Shown here piece by piece: positions 1 through 12,769 of a stretch of 64,000 bases of DNA. Made by a program: the position numbers and the translations under genes. The notes under the pieces were generated by a model. The model saw only the letters and a program-made list of their open reading frames with translations, was not told the DNA's origin and did no database searches. Source of the stretch: Ectocarpus siliculosus (taxonomy: Eukaryota > Sar > Phaeophyceae > Ectocarpales > Ectocarpaceae); contig FN649743.1 in NCBI GenBank assembly GCA_000310025.1, positions 4,216,807 through 4,280,806 on the forward strand. Reading direction: 5' to 3'. Numbering within the stretch: the stretch's first letter is position 1; every line of letters starts with the position of its first letter.

Positions 1-39
1 ATCCCCACCCTTTGCGGAAGAAGGAAGCGCTACTACATC

Positions 40-3000
40 ATGGGTGAGATACGAAAAGACACAAACGACAGCACAACAACAGGTTACAGCAGTCTAGGGC
101 TAACATGAGTCTGCTTTTTTTGTACTGCTACATCACGATGGGTTTGTCGCACCACGTAAAAGTGCTCCAGTCCTCAAGTAGGAGATGCCGCCATTGAACT
201 ACTCTGGACGTGATGAATATCTGAGTCACTCTATCCACCCCCTAACTCTAGTTTATGCGAGCACTGCTGGCCTTTCGTCCTGCAACCTGTTTCGCAGGAA
301 ACTGCATCATCACCCCGCCGTCTCAGGTGGCCGTTATCTCTGGCCCTGGTAAATCCCGCATGGTCATCGGGCAGTGGTGAGCTGCGCATAGCTGTACATG
401 TAGAACGAGTGGATTGCGCGTGCGGAGCACTAACCCAACAAACTACTTTAACGCCTACCTGCTCTGCACTGCTGTAGGTCACGCACTGCTCCACTCTGTA
501 CATATATATGTTGCACAACAGCGCAGTCTAGAGCAGCGCAGGACTGCTGTGTAGTTGTTTCGTTATTTAGTTGTGCAGTCTTAGCCGTAGTAGTTACATA
601 GTTTCACGCTCGACAACTTCTCGTGTAGACAGATGGTCTAGCGCGCAATTCGCCACATTCATGCCCGCTAAATAACAGCGCCCTCCCATCCTCCTGCCTT
701 TGTTGTTTGTCGTTTGTCCCTGCAGCGCATTTCAAAAGTGGTTTATCGGTGAGTGAGGGTAACTACCTGATCCTGTCGGATGTTATTAAAACGGCCCTTA
801 CTCCTTCCCGGTTCTTCTCTGGAAATAAATGTAGACTACACTGCTGTCAGAGTAGGGCCGCTGCCACTTTCTGAGTTGAGTGTGGAGAAGGACTATTCTT
901 CATTGCGTTTGCAAGACTGAAAGCGGTGGTCAGACGAGCGATCGGAATCGAAACGTTTGTTTGTTGATGTGCGTTTGTTTGCTCAGTAGGCAACGATCCT
1001 GTGTGGGGCTCATAGAGTCGTCAGCTGTATGTTTGTGCAGCTTCAGTTGTCATCGTCGTGAAGTATTATGCATGGGTAAATTCATTAGGTATGTATGTAT
1101 GTGCGGTTTCCTAGATAAAATTAGACCATCTGATCAGTGGTTGCCCAGTCTTTCGTCCGACGTTCGGTACATACAGCAGTCGAACCTTTACTAAGACCCA
1201 TGTTTATGGTCGCCAAATCTTTGCGAAAATGTTTATATTTTCAAACATTTGCGGACAAAGATTTTGTTTCACTGTTTATGGGAGAAAATCTTCGCCAAAA
1301 TATTCTCAAACATTTTGAAATGGGGCAAAAGTCGCTCGTTTGACAAAATATTCTCAACATTTTGAAATGGGGCAGGTCGCGGAAATGTTTCCCAAGAGCG
1401 GCGGGATTAGTAGACGACCGCCCCTTCCGTCCTAAACACCAACCACTGCGTAGCGCACACTCAACGTAGCAAGCTCATAGAGGGATCCGGACAACCCTAG
1501 AGTCACCGTGTCAATGTTTTGCCGGCTGATACATGGCGGGAGCTCGTCAAGCGTGCACAAAAAAACAAACAGACGGGGGTGGTTTGGAGGGCACGGAGAA
1601 AGCGTGGTTTGTGTCTCCAAACGGCAAAAAGTCGGCTGCTTGAGAGGAGAGGTGAGTACAAAACTATCCAGCGCTCGTCCTCTAGACCATCGATTCATGT
1701 CTTGTCTTCTTGGGTGTCTTCTCCATCAACGGCTCTCATCCGGGTGTGCGTGGTTCAGCAGTGGACTTACTCAACAGGCAGGGAGGCGCGTCGCTGTGAA
1801 CTCGATGTGTTGAAAAAGTCTTTTTTGGGACGGAGGAACAAGAGCTCTATATTCAAGTGAAAAAATAGACCGAAAAAAACGTTGTGTCCACAACTTTGCG
1901 CGCATAACGATGTGCCTCCCTGCCGGCTGAGCGCGGCCACTGCCAACCCACGCACAACCGGATGAGAGTCGTTGATGGAGAAGACACCCAAGAAGACAAA
2001 ACATGAATCGATGGTCTAGAGGACGAGAGCTGGATAGTTTTGTACTCACGTGTCCTCTCAAGCGGCCGACTTTTTGCCGTTGGGAAGTGCTGACGCACGT
2101 TTTGGTCTCTTTTTGACACCGAGAACATTTTTTCTCGCACGCCCGGAGCGCTATCGCCACATATTGGCGGGCACAGCATCAGCTCAGTGCATCAAGGGTT
2201 GTGGGGAGCCCTTGGCGAGCTCGTTACATTCAGTTTCCATGACGCATTTGTGGTTTGTCTGTCACAAATCGTTTGGTAGCAGTAGACCACGATTGCCGCC
2301 GCACGTGCGATGCATTTCGAGAAACCACACGATAAAGATTTTTTTGCCCATAAAAACGGTACTCAAATGTTCCTCTGGCAGATATTCGCGCGCAAATGTT
2401 TGACAACATTTGAAGATTTTTTTCAAAGATTTGGCGACCATAAACATGGGTCTAAGGACGTACTCCTTCTACTTCTCGGTACTTGGTCTGCAAGACTGCT
2501 ATCTGTGTATGTATGTAGCTTGGCCAAAGAAAGCAAGTATCCATCTCTAGCCCGAGGAATTTTCCCGGGCTTTCTTCGTTAATTTCTCCGCGGTAATTTC
2601 ACTGCGTGCGGTAATTACCGTTTCCCGTGATCCCGTGATACATCACCATTAACGCCCAAACCATAAACGAAAATATTGATGTTTGCCATTACCGCGCAAA
2701 AATTGCAATTCCCGAGTTACCGCGGGGTACATTGCCGCCGTAAGAACGATGAGACCCATACACCACAGCAGTAAAATGACTGCTCACTCTACGCCAAGTA
2801 GGTATATGTGCGTCCTCTTGTTTGTTCTTTCCTCCTCTTTTGTTATTTCCTCCTCTTTCGCCTGATTGGCTGATTTGACCAACAGGTGTTCATGGTTGGT
2901 GTTTTTTTTGGGGGCCTGTTGCGTAAGGGTTGTTCTCTTGTTTTTTTGTTGAACCGTTCAGATCCACATCGTTTCTGTGTATGTATGAGGAACGCGGCGC

Positions 3001-6000
3001 TTTCTTCTTGCCGGCCCTTTCTGCTGATGGCATAAAAATTATATAATTACTTGGCGCAGCGCTGGACTTGCCACGTCGTCTTGAGGCCACGCGAGCCTGC
3101 CTGCAATGAAGTGCATATATTATGTATTATGCTGTCTGGTTTTCACCCTTCTTTTTATTATGCGACCGGTTTGTTTGGTTGACGGACGTGATGCTCAGTG
3201 AAAGTGTCGCGCACGTTTGTTGTGCGGTGGCCACACGCATAAGGAACACTTCAAAGCAAGTAAGCGAAACAGGGTCCGACGTGCCATGATGTGGATGACT
3301 GTACAACTCATACCGTGTTGACCAGTTACCGTGAAAATATGAACATTTATTTCTGTGCATTGCCGTGGTGGCTGGTTACCGTACAAGAAAATTACCGTCT
3401 TGACCAGTTACCGCACGAAATTTACCGTGGTGGCCAGTTACCGCCAAAAATACTAACCTGTGCCGTGGTGGCCAGTTATCGCCCAAAAAATACTGGATTG
3501 TTCCATGGTTTCTGGCTAACGCGGGAAATGATGCCGACATGAAAACTGTAGAGTGCTTCCGGGGAAAATTCTTGTTTCTCAATAAGGCCGCCCGCACAAA
3601 GTGGCGCTTACATATGGATATGCCACATGTTTACTCTACAGTAGTAGTTCCAACCATTAACTTGTACAAACGGAACTACAGCAGCAGTGCTCTGCGTCCA
3701 GGATGGGCATGTTTGCTCATACCTGCTATGTTACTCTGTCGCAAAGAATGGCACCACATAGTCTACATTTGTAGCCTGGATTGGACGAGCACAAGCGCAA
3801 CCAATATTGCATCCTGCGCCGTATGTACACTGCACAGACCGGGCGTGGAGTTAAGAAACACCATAATCGGGTCGAGACCAAGTTTTTCGTAAACAACACA
3901 ACAAAGTCCAACAAGGGAGTTTCTAGCCACCGCATGCACCCTACACTTTCTGGAGACTTCCTTGTCCGCAACGATATTAGTTTGTAGCCACACTTTGGTC
4001 AGGGGGGTTTCCAGCCATGTCATATTTGTCCTCGGCGACGCGACCACACCTAACAGTAGTGGTGCCGTCACGCAAAGCCTAAAAAAGCTGCCCACCGAAG
4101 CTGCCATATCACACCGCGCCGAAGTCTGAAGGCTATAAAGCGGCCGCACGTGTCGACACAACACCTTATTTCCTTCCCTATTGCCTCCGTCACCAGAGAG
4201 GGTGGAGATCCTGAGCCTTGAGCTGATCACCTTGACAGTGAAGAGCGTGGAGGCCGAGACCGTGCGAGGCGTTCGCGTGACCGTCAGCGGAACCTGCCAG
4301 GTCAAGGTCGACGCATTCACCCAACAGGACCTCGAGCAGAACCTTCCGCAGATCACCTTGGCGTGCCAGCACTTCCTCGGCAAGGTCGGTGATATGCTTG
4401 TTAACTAAATCTTGGCCGATCAGCACAACCCCATCAAGCCTCAAACAGCCCTAAGCGTTCGTTCTTTTGCTTTTCGGCCAAGGGGCCCACTTGCTGCGTG
4501 CTTTTCGACCGGTATGGCAGACGTTTTCTTGCCCTGGTCTCGCCACCACATCTATACAACTGGCAACGTATGTATTTCTCTGCTATCCTCACCCCCCTCG
4601 CTATTCACAACCATTTTTTCCCATTTCGGTCGCCTGCTTGTATCGGTTCTCCTTCTGTCAGACTGAGGATCAAGTCCACCAAGCGCTTCTCCGGACTCTT
4701 GAAGGCCACCAGCGGCAGATCCTCGGCACCCTCACCGTGGAAGAGCTGTACAAGGTGTGTTGTCGGCCCGTCCACAGGAGAAGGCATGGCAGATTTGTAC
4801 ATCTCAATAGAAACATACGCATAGCCAAACGAGATAAGGCATACTATACCAACGTTTAGAACATTTTTTGCAACAGCAGCCCGGCCTTGATGACATCTCT
4901 GAGGACTTGTAGGCGCCGCGACAGCACCGCCGGTAGAATGAACCCGTGGATAATATATTGCGATTGTAGATCACACTTCCCTTTTGGCACGTAGGTTCTT
5001 CAGCATTCAGCTCCTTCACAACTGCGGAACCTGTGGGAACTCCGCTGGTCTTTTTTCCCCCCCAAATGGTTTCATCGCTTTTTTTTTTCCTCTTTCCCAT
5101 GTCGACCGGGAATTTAGGATCGCGCCGCTTTCTCACAGCGTGTCCGAGAACACATCCAGGAGGTGAGAGAACATCGGTGGGATAGGCTGGTGTTTTCCCG
5201 GGGGGGAGGTTGCGGGATATGGTCGCCTCAACAGCGAAGCATCTCGTTACGTAGGGAGCATGACCTCCACGTCGTGACGCAGAGCTCATGGCGGTTGAGG
5301 TGGTGATGCCTCGATCCGACGTTGTTGCAAGTCCTGTGTTTGTTTCAACGTAGAAGGTGCGCGAAGCCAAGGTTCGCAGAAGCTGAACCGTTCCTGCGGG
5401 ACGCAAGGCTCTTCATTCGCTAGCTGGGATGCTCCGCCAAAGCGCCGTGCTTTTCCACTCACCAACAATGTCTGCGCCAGCGGTGCTGCGACGATGGCAT
5501 CTAGTCCGGAAGTCTGTACACCCCGTCACGACTAATCGCGCTGTTTTTGTGTCCCAACTCTTGCCTCGGTAGGACCTGAACAACATGGGCTTCGCGCTCG
5601 TGTCCTACACGGTGAACCAGGTCCTCGACTCCCAAGGATAGTGAGTACGGCACCAATGCTTGTGCGACGCTGTGTGCATTCCATGCAGGGATTGCTCCTG
5701 GGAAGGCGAGGCGTTGGCATCCTCCAATTTTTTCCCCCTCTGCCGAGAAAAAGTAGCGATACCATCTTGTAGGTCTGTAGACGGTAATCGAGTGGATACA
5801 TGTGCAGTGGAGGACGTGAAAACCTCCCGGATAAATCGTAAACCTTCTAAGTGTGGTGACCATTGGCCCCTTCAAGTCGCGATGGCGCCTGTGTTGATGC
5901 GGACCGGTAACAAAATGCTGGCATCGTCGACAATGAAGCCGTGCATGCTGTGTGACGGCACCCATCTCCCGCTGCACTATACCCTCTCTTGCCCGTGCGT

Positions 6001-9000
6001 TTTCTGCTTCTCTCGTTAATGCGATCTGTTGGCGACCTTCTCGCAGCATGGAAGCGCTTGGTGCTACTCAGACCGCCCTCGTCAAGGTCGGTGCCAGATA
6101 GAGTATTACACAATGTTGCATGGATGTTTGGCGCCTTCTTCGTTGCAGCTACAAACTTAGCTAACTCTGGAAGTTGTCCTCTGCACGACCACTTTTGACA
6201 TCATGGTGACCTGTGGTCGTTCACGTTGGCCGCGTGCCTAGCCTTTGCTTGTGCGTTGCTAAAAAAAACAACCATTGTGTGAATATTTGCACCACGCGTC
6301 CCAACCGCTTCTTTGTTGTCATGTTGAAGCGTGATATGTTGAGAGCAAGCACAAGTCGCATTCTTGTTCACTCCCATCGATGTCAACATTTACGTCACAA
6401 TCCCCTAGCATATTTCTCTTTCAATCGACATCTACAATTGCATCACAAGTTCTCTGCCTATCTCGCTTCTAATGTTGCCGTTTCGCAGCGCGAAGCCGCG
6501 GAAGGAGAGAGCAAGAACGTTTCAGAGGCCAAGAAGCGCGTGGCCGAAAACGAGAGCTCTGCCAACATGGCCGAGGCTACCTACCGCGCGGAAGCACACG
6601 TCGGGGTAAGTTTGTTTTTCGAAACTAGACACTATACGTCTGCACGATGTACTTTCACCCCCAATCGGCGGTTGATTTTTTATTATTCGAGTCTTTTTCA
6701 TGCACGGCCCGTGATCAAAACGTTGTGTCCCTAGCGTGGGTCTACAGCAACTCGAAACATTTTTCTTTTTTGCTATCGAGTGCTGCGTGACCGTTTCATG
6801 ATCCCAGCACCGAGGATGTACATCCTCGTTCCATCGTGGCGAAATAACGTTTGGCTGTACAAAATATCATGGTTTAGGTGGCCATGGAAGACGAGAAGCG
6901 GGCCGCGGCTGACCGAGACCTGGCCATCAAGAAGGCGGCCTACAAGGCCGAGGTCAACCACGCCGAGGCCACCGCGGCGGTAGCGTTCGACATCGAGAAG
7001 GCCCGGCAAGGGCAGACGGTGGTGCGAGAGCAGACGAAGCAGAGAGCCGAGGAGGCCCTGGTGATGCTGGACGTGCAGGGTACGGAGGCCCTGACGATGC
7101 AGAAGCAGAAGGAGGGTGTCTCGAAGGCGATGCTCATCGAGGAGAAGAACAAGGCCGAGGCCATCCGCGCCAAGGCCGACGTAAGCACCGTGCCAGCGCC
7201 GGGTTGGCGTAGTACATGTCCCGTTGCGTTCTTTTCAAGAAAGGGAAGCCTTCCTGTTGAGCACTCTCGCCGTTTTTCGTGCGCGTGGTTGCGTTGCAGA
7301 TGATTGCTATGCTCGGGGAGCTACTGCTACCAGAGTGTGTATCATTACGATTCCCGCACCCACCCACCCCCTTGTGTGGCCCTTACGGCTGAGCAGGCCA
7401 AAGCACACGAGATCAACCAAGTTGGTGTGGCCGAGGCCTCCGCCATCTTGGCTAAGGGAGAGGCAGAGTCCAAGGTATGGATTGCAACACCCCTCTTTTG
7501 GCTCACTTTTGGTCGTCATAGCTCGGAGTTTTCGCCCGCACCCACGTGAACGTCGCTTTGACATCTGTTTTTTGCTCCTCTTGTTTCAATCTCTTCTCCC
7601 GATGTTCTTCCTTTTTACTTGTACATTGAACACAGACAAATACACTCACGTGAAGGTCATGATACACACACTGGTGGTTAAAAGCGCAGGGCTCTCGAGC
7701 TCCGACGGAAGCTTAACTTTGCAGATGAAGCTCGTAGGAGACGCTGTGTTCGTGCAACAATGCAGCGAAGACATCTGAATGACGGCGCCCCAGGGTGTAG
7801 CTTGCCGGTTTAGATGGAGACACTCGGAATTCACATTTTCGCTGCGGGGCGATCGCTCTTTTTCGCCACCTTCTTTCCTTCCAGGTTCTTGAACTTCGTG
7901 GCGATTCATTCCAGCACTTCGGCAACGCCGCCATCGTGCAAAGCATCGTCGACAGGCTGCCCGACATCGCCAGGGAGATCGCCGCCCCTCTCGCCAAGAC
8001 CGACAAGGTTCGACTCTCCCACTGCCCCTGTTTCGCCGCATTCTTGCACCATGATGAGAACCACCTTCCCCCACCAGCTTCTTTTGAATGTGCCGGGGGT
8101 GTTCCACGATATTTCCACTGGTGTATGCACGTATTTTGAGCTACAAATTCCGAAAAGCTGAGCGGCGGTGTTGTTGATCATCTGGAGCGGAAGAAAGCTC
8201 GTCTTGGAACAGATTACACACATGCGGCGCAAAACTTGTGTCCACCGTCCGCCCACCATCTCTGCCGAGTGTAGAACGCACCTCCGCGTAGCATGTGGCT
8301 TTTCTTTGCTCTCTCTCTCTCTCTCACCACCTCAGCGTCCCCGCGATAGTCTCCTTGTGGCTTTGGTGGGGCTGTGATATTTCCCCTTGAGAGATTTACT
8401 GAGGACAGGTGGCGTACTTCATTTCGATAGCCTCTTGAAGGTATGCTCCCCGCACCGACCCAAGATCCGACACTATCCGAATCGTTTATATTCTGAAGTC
8501 GGTACACACCCTTAACCTCGGTCTTCTTTCGTTCTCCACGCGTTTCCAATGTCCTGTGCGTTGTGCGTTGTGCGTTGTGCGTCGCACTTTGCAGATGGTG
8601 TTCATCGCCGGGGAGGGCGGGGGCGCCGGCAGCCGGCTCACCCAAGACGTGGGCAGCATTCTGGCGCAACTACCCGAGACTGTCGAGGCCTTAACTGGAG
8701 GTATTTCTCAGCTCGCTTTCCCCGTCACTTTTTTCGGAGAGCAGTAGTCTGTGCGATTGGTGCAATCTTTACCGGTGTTTTATCAACGCGAACGTCAACT
8801 TCGTTTTTCGACCCACATCAATTTATACGCCTTTCTCGCCCCTCCTCCCTGTCTGATTTTCGCAGTGGACATCACGAAAGGATTGGACCGCATGGTCGGG
8901 AGCGGAGGAGGGGGAACGGGAAACAGCAACGGCCACATGGACCCGAAGCTTGCTGCCCTGCTGGGGGCGGCCGCCGCTAAGCAGAGGTCCCAGCCCGTCA

Positions 9001-9017
9001 CGCCAGGAGACCACTAA
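40..9017 (+). CDS. FLOT: Flotillin, copy A (14 exons, complete)
   Basis: Flotillins are SPFH/PHB membrane scaffolds that oligomerise on the cytosolic face of microdomains. Exons read: 40-43, 298-376, 726-748, 4197-4384, 4662-4754, 5118-5162, 5573-5640, 6047-6086, 6489-6605, 6878-7180, 7397-7474, 7885-8007, 8595-8700, 8866-9017. They total 1419 nt, 472 aa, in frame throughout (animal flotillins are about 427 aa). Visible landmarks are N-terminal MGNC, as in animal flotillin-2 and typical of N-acylated proteins; the SPFH segment with CQHFLGK, RTLEGHQRQILGTLTVEELY and NNMGFALVSYT; a long Ala/Glu/Lys coiled coil in exons 9-11; then LPDIAREIAAPL and LPETVEALTG near the end. The start is set by ATG+G at 40-43 followed by a GTGAGA donor. 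Intron 3 (749-4196) is 3.4 kb and holds a fold-back repeat. The first 39 bases are all that is visible upstream, so the promoter is outside the window. The family call is firm; single splice sites are hand-made. Confidence 0.93.
1194..2453. mobile_element. Fold-back (long inverted repeat) element in flotillin A intron 3
   Basis: A 30-nt perfect inverted repeat (1194-1223 and 2424-2453, beginning AGACCCATGTTTATGGTCGC) bounds the segment. Inside it a second pair of arms, 1621-1787 and 1914-2080 (167 nt each, about 90% identical by eye), faces a 126-nt loop. The nested palindromes resemble a fold-back or long-TIR DNA element. No transposase frame is visible and I could not fix a target-site duplication. 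A transcript of the host intron could form a very stable hairpin here. Confidence 0.7.
3310..3525 (+). repeat. Degenerate tandem repeat in flotillin A intron 3
   Basis: Four to six imperfect units of roughly 30-50 nt built around GTGGTGGCCAGTTACCG, followed by an A-rich stretch, run through the last part of intron 3. Scattered TTACCG motifs also occur at about 2600-2740. No coding sense is seen. Confidence 0.5.
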
Positions 9018-12000
9018 GGATCCAGTGCCATCGACTATATGGCAGCAACAAGCTTTAGGGGTCCAGAGATTGCTGCCTTCCGGAACACCTCACAACCTAG
9101 GCACGCTGAAATTTTCCGGCCGTACATGCAGCGCAGGGCGAATATTCTTCTGTCGACTCTGTGTGCTGCCTGCGTGCCCCTCTATCGTGAGGAGGGCATC
9201 CTGTTGATCGGTTCATGTGCTGCCGCCCTTCCTTTTTGCTTTTCGTGAGAGGCCAGGAAGCGACCGTGGGGGGGGAACACGCTACGTCTTCGTGGTACCC
9301 CTTCATTGTGTCGGCTGTAATTATTCGGGTTGAACATTATCTAGAGGTCCGAGTCTACCGCTCTGTGTACCGAATCTTTATTGAAAACACTGCCGTTGAT
9401 TCCAAGTGTCTGGTAGAGACAGCAGAGACGAAGTTTACTGCCGTTTCTCATGTAATGTGTGTCTGTTTTGGTGAAGGCCAGGGTCGGCACATCGCCGTGG
9501 CCAAGCAAACGAGCACGATGATGGCGGTTTCTAGCCCATCGTTGTTGGACTTGGGAAGGGGGGCGTCTGTACGTTTTCGTAGATGTTCAACGTACGTTGG
9601 GAAATCTGTTCGCACGGAGGCTAGGGGCGGGACATCGCCGTGGCCAAGCAAACAAACACGATGGCGGTTTCTAGCCCATCGTTGTGAGGCTTGGGAGGGG
9701 GGGCGTCTGTACTTTTCGTAGATGTTCGACGTACGTTGGGAAATGTGTTCGTACCTGTTTCAACAATGCTTGTGCACTTTGTGACGTTTGCCTCCTTCGG
9801 AGTCATGGATTTGTATCTGCCGTGTAAGGGTCTAGACTATTGAGCTATTTGTGTTTGCTGTGTGGTGGAGGTGGGTCTGTCGGGTCGAGTCAGGGAAAAT
9901 TGACTCCTGTGTTTGGTTGTGGGTGCGTTTGAGCCGACATGCAGAAATTGTTGCGCCTTCCCTGTCGTGTATCGACGACTACATATATGGATGGATGGGC
10001 GTTACGGGGAACTTTGGAGTCGGCGTTGCTTTTGGCACGTCCTCAGTTGCCGGCTTGTACCGTGTACGCTTGAAGTAAGGCCATGTGCACGGGTTCGGGA
10101 GACTTGGGCGAGACCCTTTTTCATTCGAAGGTGTATCGCTTGAGTTTGGGGTGAAGATCGGCGTGAGAAGAGGAAGTACGATTGTCGGCGCACATTGTTG
10201 GTACAGGAATGAGTAAGCATCGTGTCGTGATAGCCTACAGGTGTTTTCACGGCAATTCGACGAGAACTTTGACATGATAACAAAACACACCGAAAATATT
10301 TTTTATTTCATCTCGATCTTTGCAACAGGACCTCGGGTCTTATGGCATCCGATCCCTAAAACTATTTTCACGAGGAATCGAAAACGAATGCGACGCGCCG
10401 GTATTTTGATTGGTCTTCCGGTAAGGAAATTTCGCTTTGTTTTCGGAAATAATGGAATAATCTCGGTTTTCCATAAGAAAAATCTGTTTGTAGATATATC
10501 GACGAGTGTTAAGCCGATTAAAAAACTGCTTCCATACCGTACGTCTCTGCGGCTGTTTCATGCGGATTCGTTCAACCTACGATGGAGCCTCATTTCTCGA
10601 AGGGTTAGCTTTCTTTCCCGAAACCCCAGGGAAATGAACCCTCTGGTGGGAGCTTTTGCTAATTTCTTGTGGTAGGAAAATAGGAAATAAAGAAAAAAGG
10701 TAAACGACAGCGTCCCACGGGACGGCCATATTTGGCCTCAAACAAAAAAAGGTTGAAACCTAACCCTTCCGGAAAATCTCATTTCCTCGTCAAAGGGCTT
10801 TGAATGCATCCGCTTAGATCGGCCCAAAAACGGGTACGTTTTATTTTTCATCGGCCAACAATTTGTCGAGATATTGGCGCTATGGTCAATACTCGAAATG
10901 CGCGAGAATTGTGCTTTAGATTCCATCCACCTGGCGCTTTCGCGCAATCTTTTCAATATTTTAATCCCCCATAAACTCTTCGAGATATCGTGAAAAGAAG
11001 CAATTGTGATGGTGCCAAAATGCCGTGACACATCTGTACCTAGGTCCTTAAGCTCCTCTCCCCCCGAAAGGTATTGCCTTCCGAATCACAGCAGTATGTC
11101 GCGCTTCAATCCGCGCGGGAGAGAGGCCGAAACGCCAAGGTACCTGTTCGTGCCCATGGAGCTACAGAGAGGACGTTCACGGCGTGCTTGTGCACTCGTC
11201 GCCCTACCGGTAATCCGGGGCCTCCATCCTTGGTAGCGGTTTTTACCGTACACTCGTTTGGGTAGGCTTGGCCACAGACGGGAAGTCTGGAAACGGAGTC
11301 TGAGAGGGTTTGAGCTTGGCCGCTCACAACCTCTAAGATGCGAAGGACACTATTACCCATTCGTCTGTGGCGCGGGCGAGGTGGAGAACGGGCTACGTCT
11401 CCCTACACTTCGTACTGGCTGTGCGCGTGCAGCACGCCGCCGGGAACAATCTACACGCGCCTGGAGTCAGTCACGCAATACTTGAACATTTTCATCTTGC
11501 GACATATCGAACCTTGTATCCAGCGGTCCTTCTTCGACTCCGCAAGAAGAACATGATGACAATCTCAGCTTCCTTCGCATGCCTCCACCCAAACTCGTCT
11601 CGGCGCAAACAGTGCTACGTATATACATGCAAACTCGAGTTGAAGAGGTACTGGATTGTTGCGTTTTCACGGGCAAAATACTGCTTACCCATCTACCCAG
11701 CAGAACGAACATGAAAACCCTGTTGCAAGCTACTACATATTAATCGAACTGGCCGCATCCATCGGCCTCCCCGCGGCGCGTGCGCACTCAAAACGGAGTA
11801 AGATCGCGCACACAGAGGATAGTCAACGACGAAAAACAAATTAAGACAACCAGCTACCAGCAACACGAGTGCGGCACTCGCTTGACACACGCGTGACTCG
11901 AGAAAAGGGCGTTGAACCAAGGCACGCCGTTCAACATAATCTTACGTCTCTACAGCAAGGGAGCTCCCCCCGTAGTGATTGGCTTCCTACGAATTGTTGC

Positions 12001-12769
12001 CCGAGTTTGTACTTCATACACTCCTACAATACAAGACTTAATTATCCCGGTGTTAATCGCGATTCGAAAAAGGTACTTGTGTATCAATAATACCAACAGT
12101 TGGAGAGTTCTTGTATTCGCCCGATTCGGCTGAGGAGAACACAACATCTTGTACGAAAATCAGACAGTTACACGGCCAAACAACAACAATCAATCTTGCT
12201 TAAGTGTGAGGTGAGCATCCAACTGCGGGTTGCAATCGAACTATTTTGTACTGTTGCTTCACGATAAACATACATAAAGATGGGCCGCTGTATCCTTCCA
12301 CAACGACATCACAAACCCTCCATGCCGAGCCAGAAATACAAACCCTTCCGCGATTATGGCACACGCCACAAAGAGAGGCCCGATTGGCTAAGCTACGTGC
12401 GCTCTTTGCTGCTTGGACTATTGCGAGCAGGGGGGCGTGACAGGAAGGCGACCTCTTTGCAATAAAAAAAAACGATACGCCAACAGTCTCGAACTTCAGG
12501 CAGGATTGCAGTCGCGGTCAACGTCCGACGCCCCGCAGATGGCCACAGAGGCTGTCGCTTCCTTTTCTATCCTGAAAATGGCATTCAATACATCTCTAAC
12601 GCCCAACACTGTCGTCTGGAAAACATCACGAAAGAGTCTAAACAACATGTGCGCGCATGCGCACGCAGGAGATGTACTCTCCTCCGGGTCAAATATTTAC
12701 CAAGATGCCGTCACCACAATTGTTTCGTCGTCAGGAAAAGAGTAGAGTAGAGCTGTGCCACGGTTCGCA
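9018..12769. other. Spacer between the convergent flotillin genes; no supported gene
   Basis: This stretch holds both 3' ends. Open frames here lack recognisable similarity, splice-consistent partners or exon-like codon use. It contains a 143-bp direct repeat and, at about 10240-11030, an A/T-richer block with many short CGAAA/TTTCG motifs that differs in composition from its surroundings and may be an old insertion. No termini could be defined for that block. Confidence 0.5.
9479..9760 (+). repeat. Two-unit direct repeat, period 143 bp
   Basis: The unit starting near 9479 (containing ACATCGCCGTGGCCAAGCAA at 9489) recurs with the same motif at 9632. The units agree over about 120-135 nt with small indels and scattered substitutions. 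It lies about 0.5 kb downstream of the flotillin A stop codon and is not coding. Confidence 0.75.

Noticed and set aside
231-518. Minus-strand frame of 95 codons
   Set aside because: It is the antisense shadow of flotillin A exon 2, which is clearly coding on the plus strand.
10241-10675. Plus-strand frame of 144 codons in the flotillin spacer
   Set aside because: The block is A/T-rich, with no recognisable domain and composition more like an inserted non-coding element than the GC-rich exons nearby.
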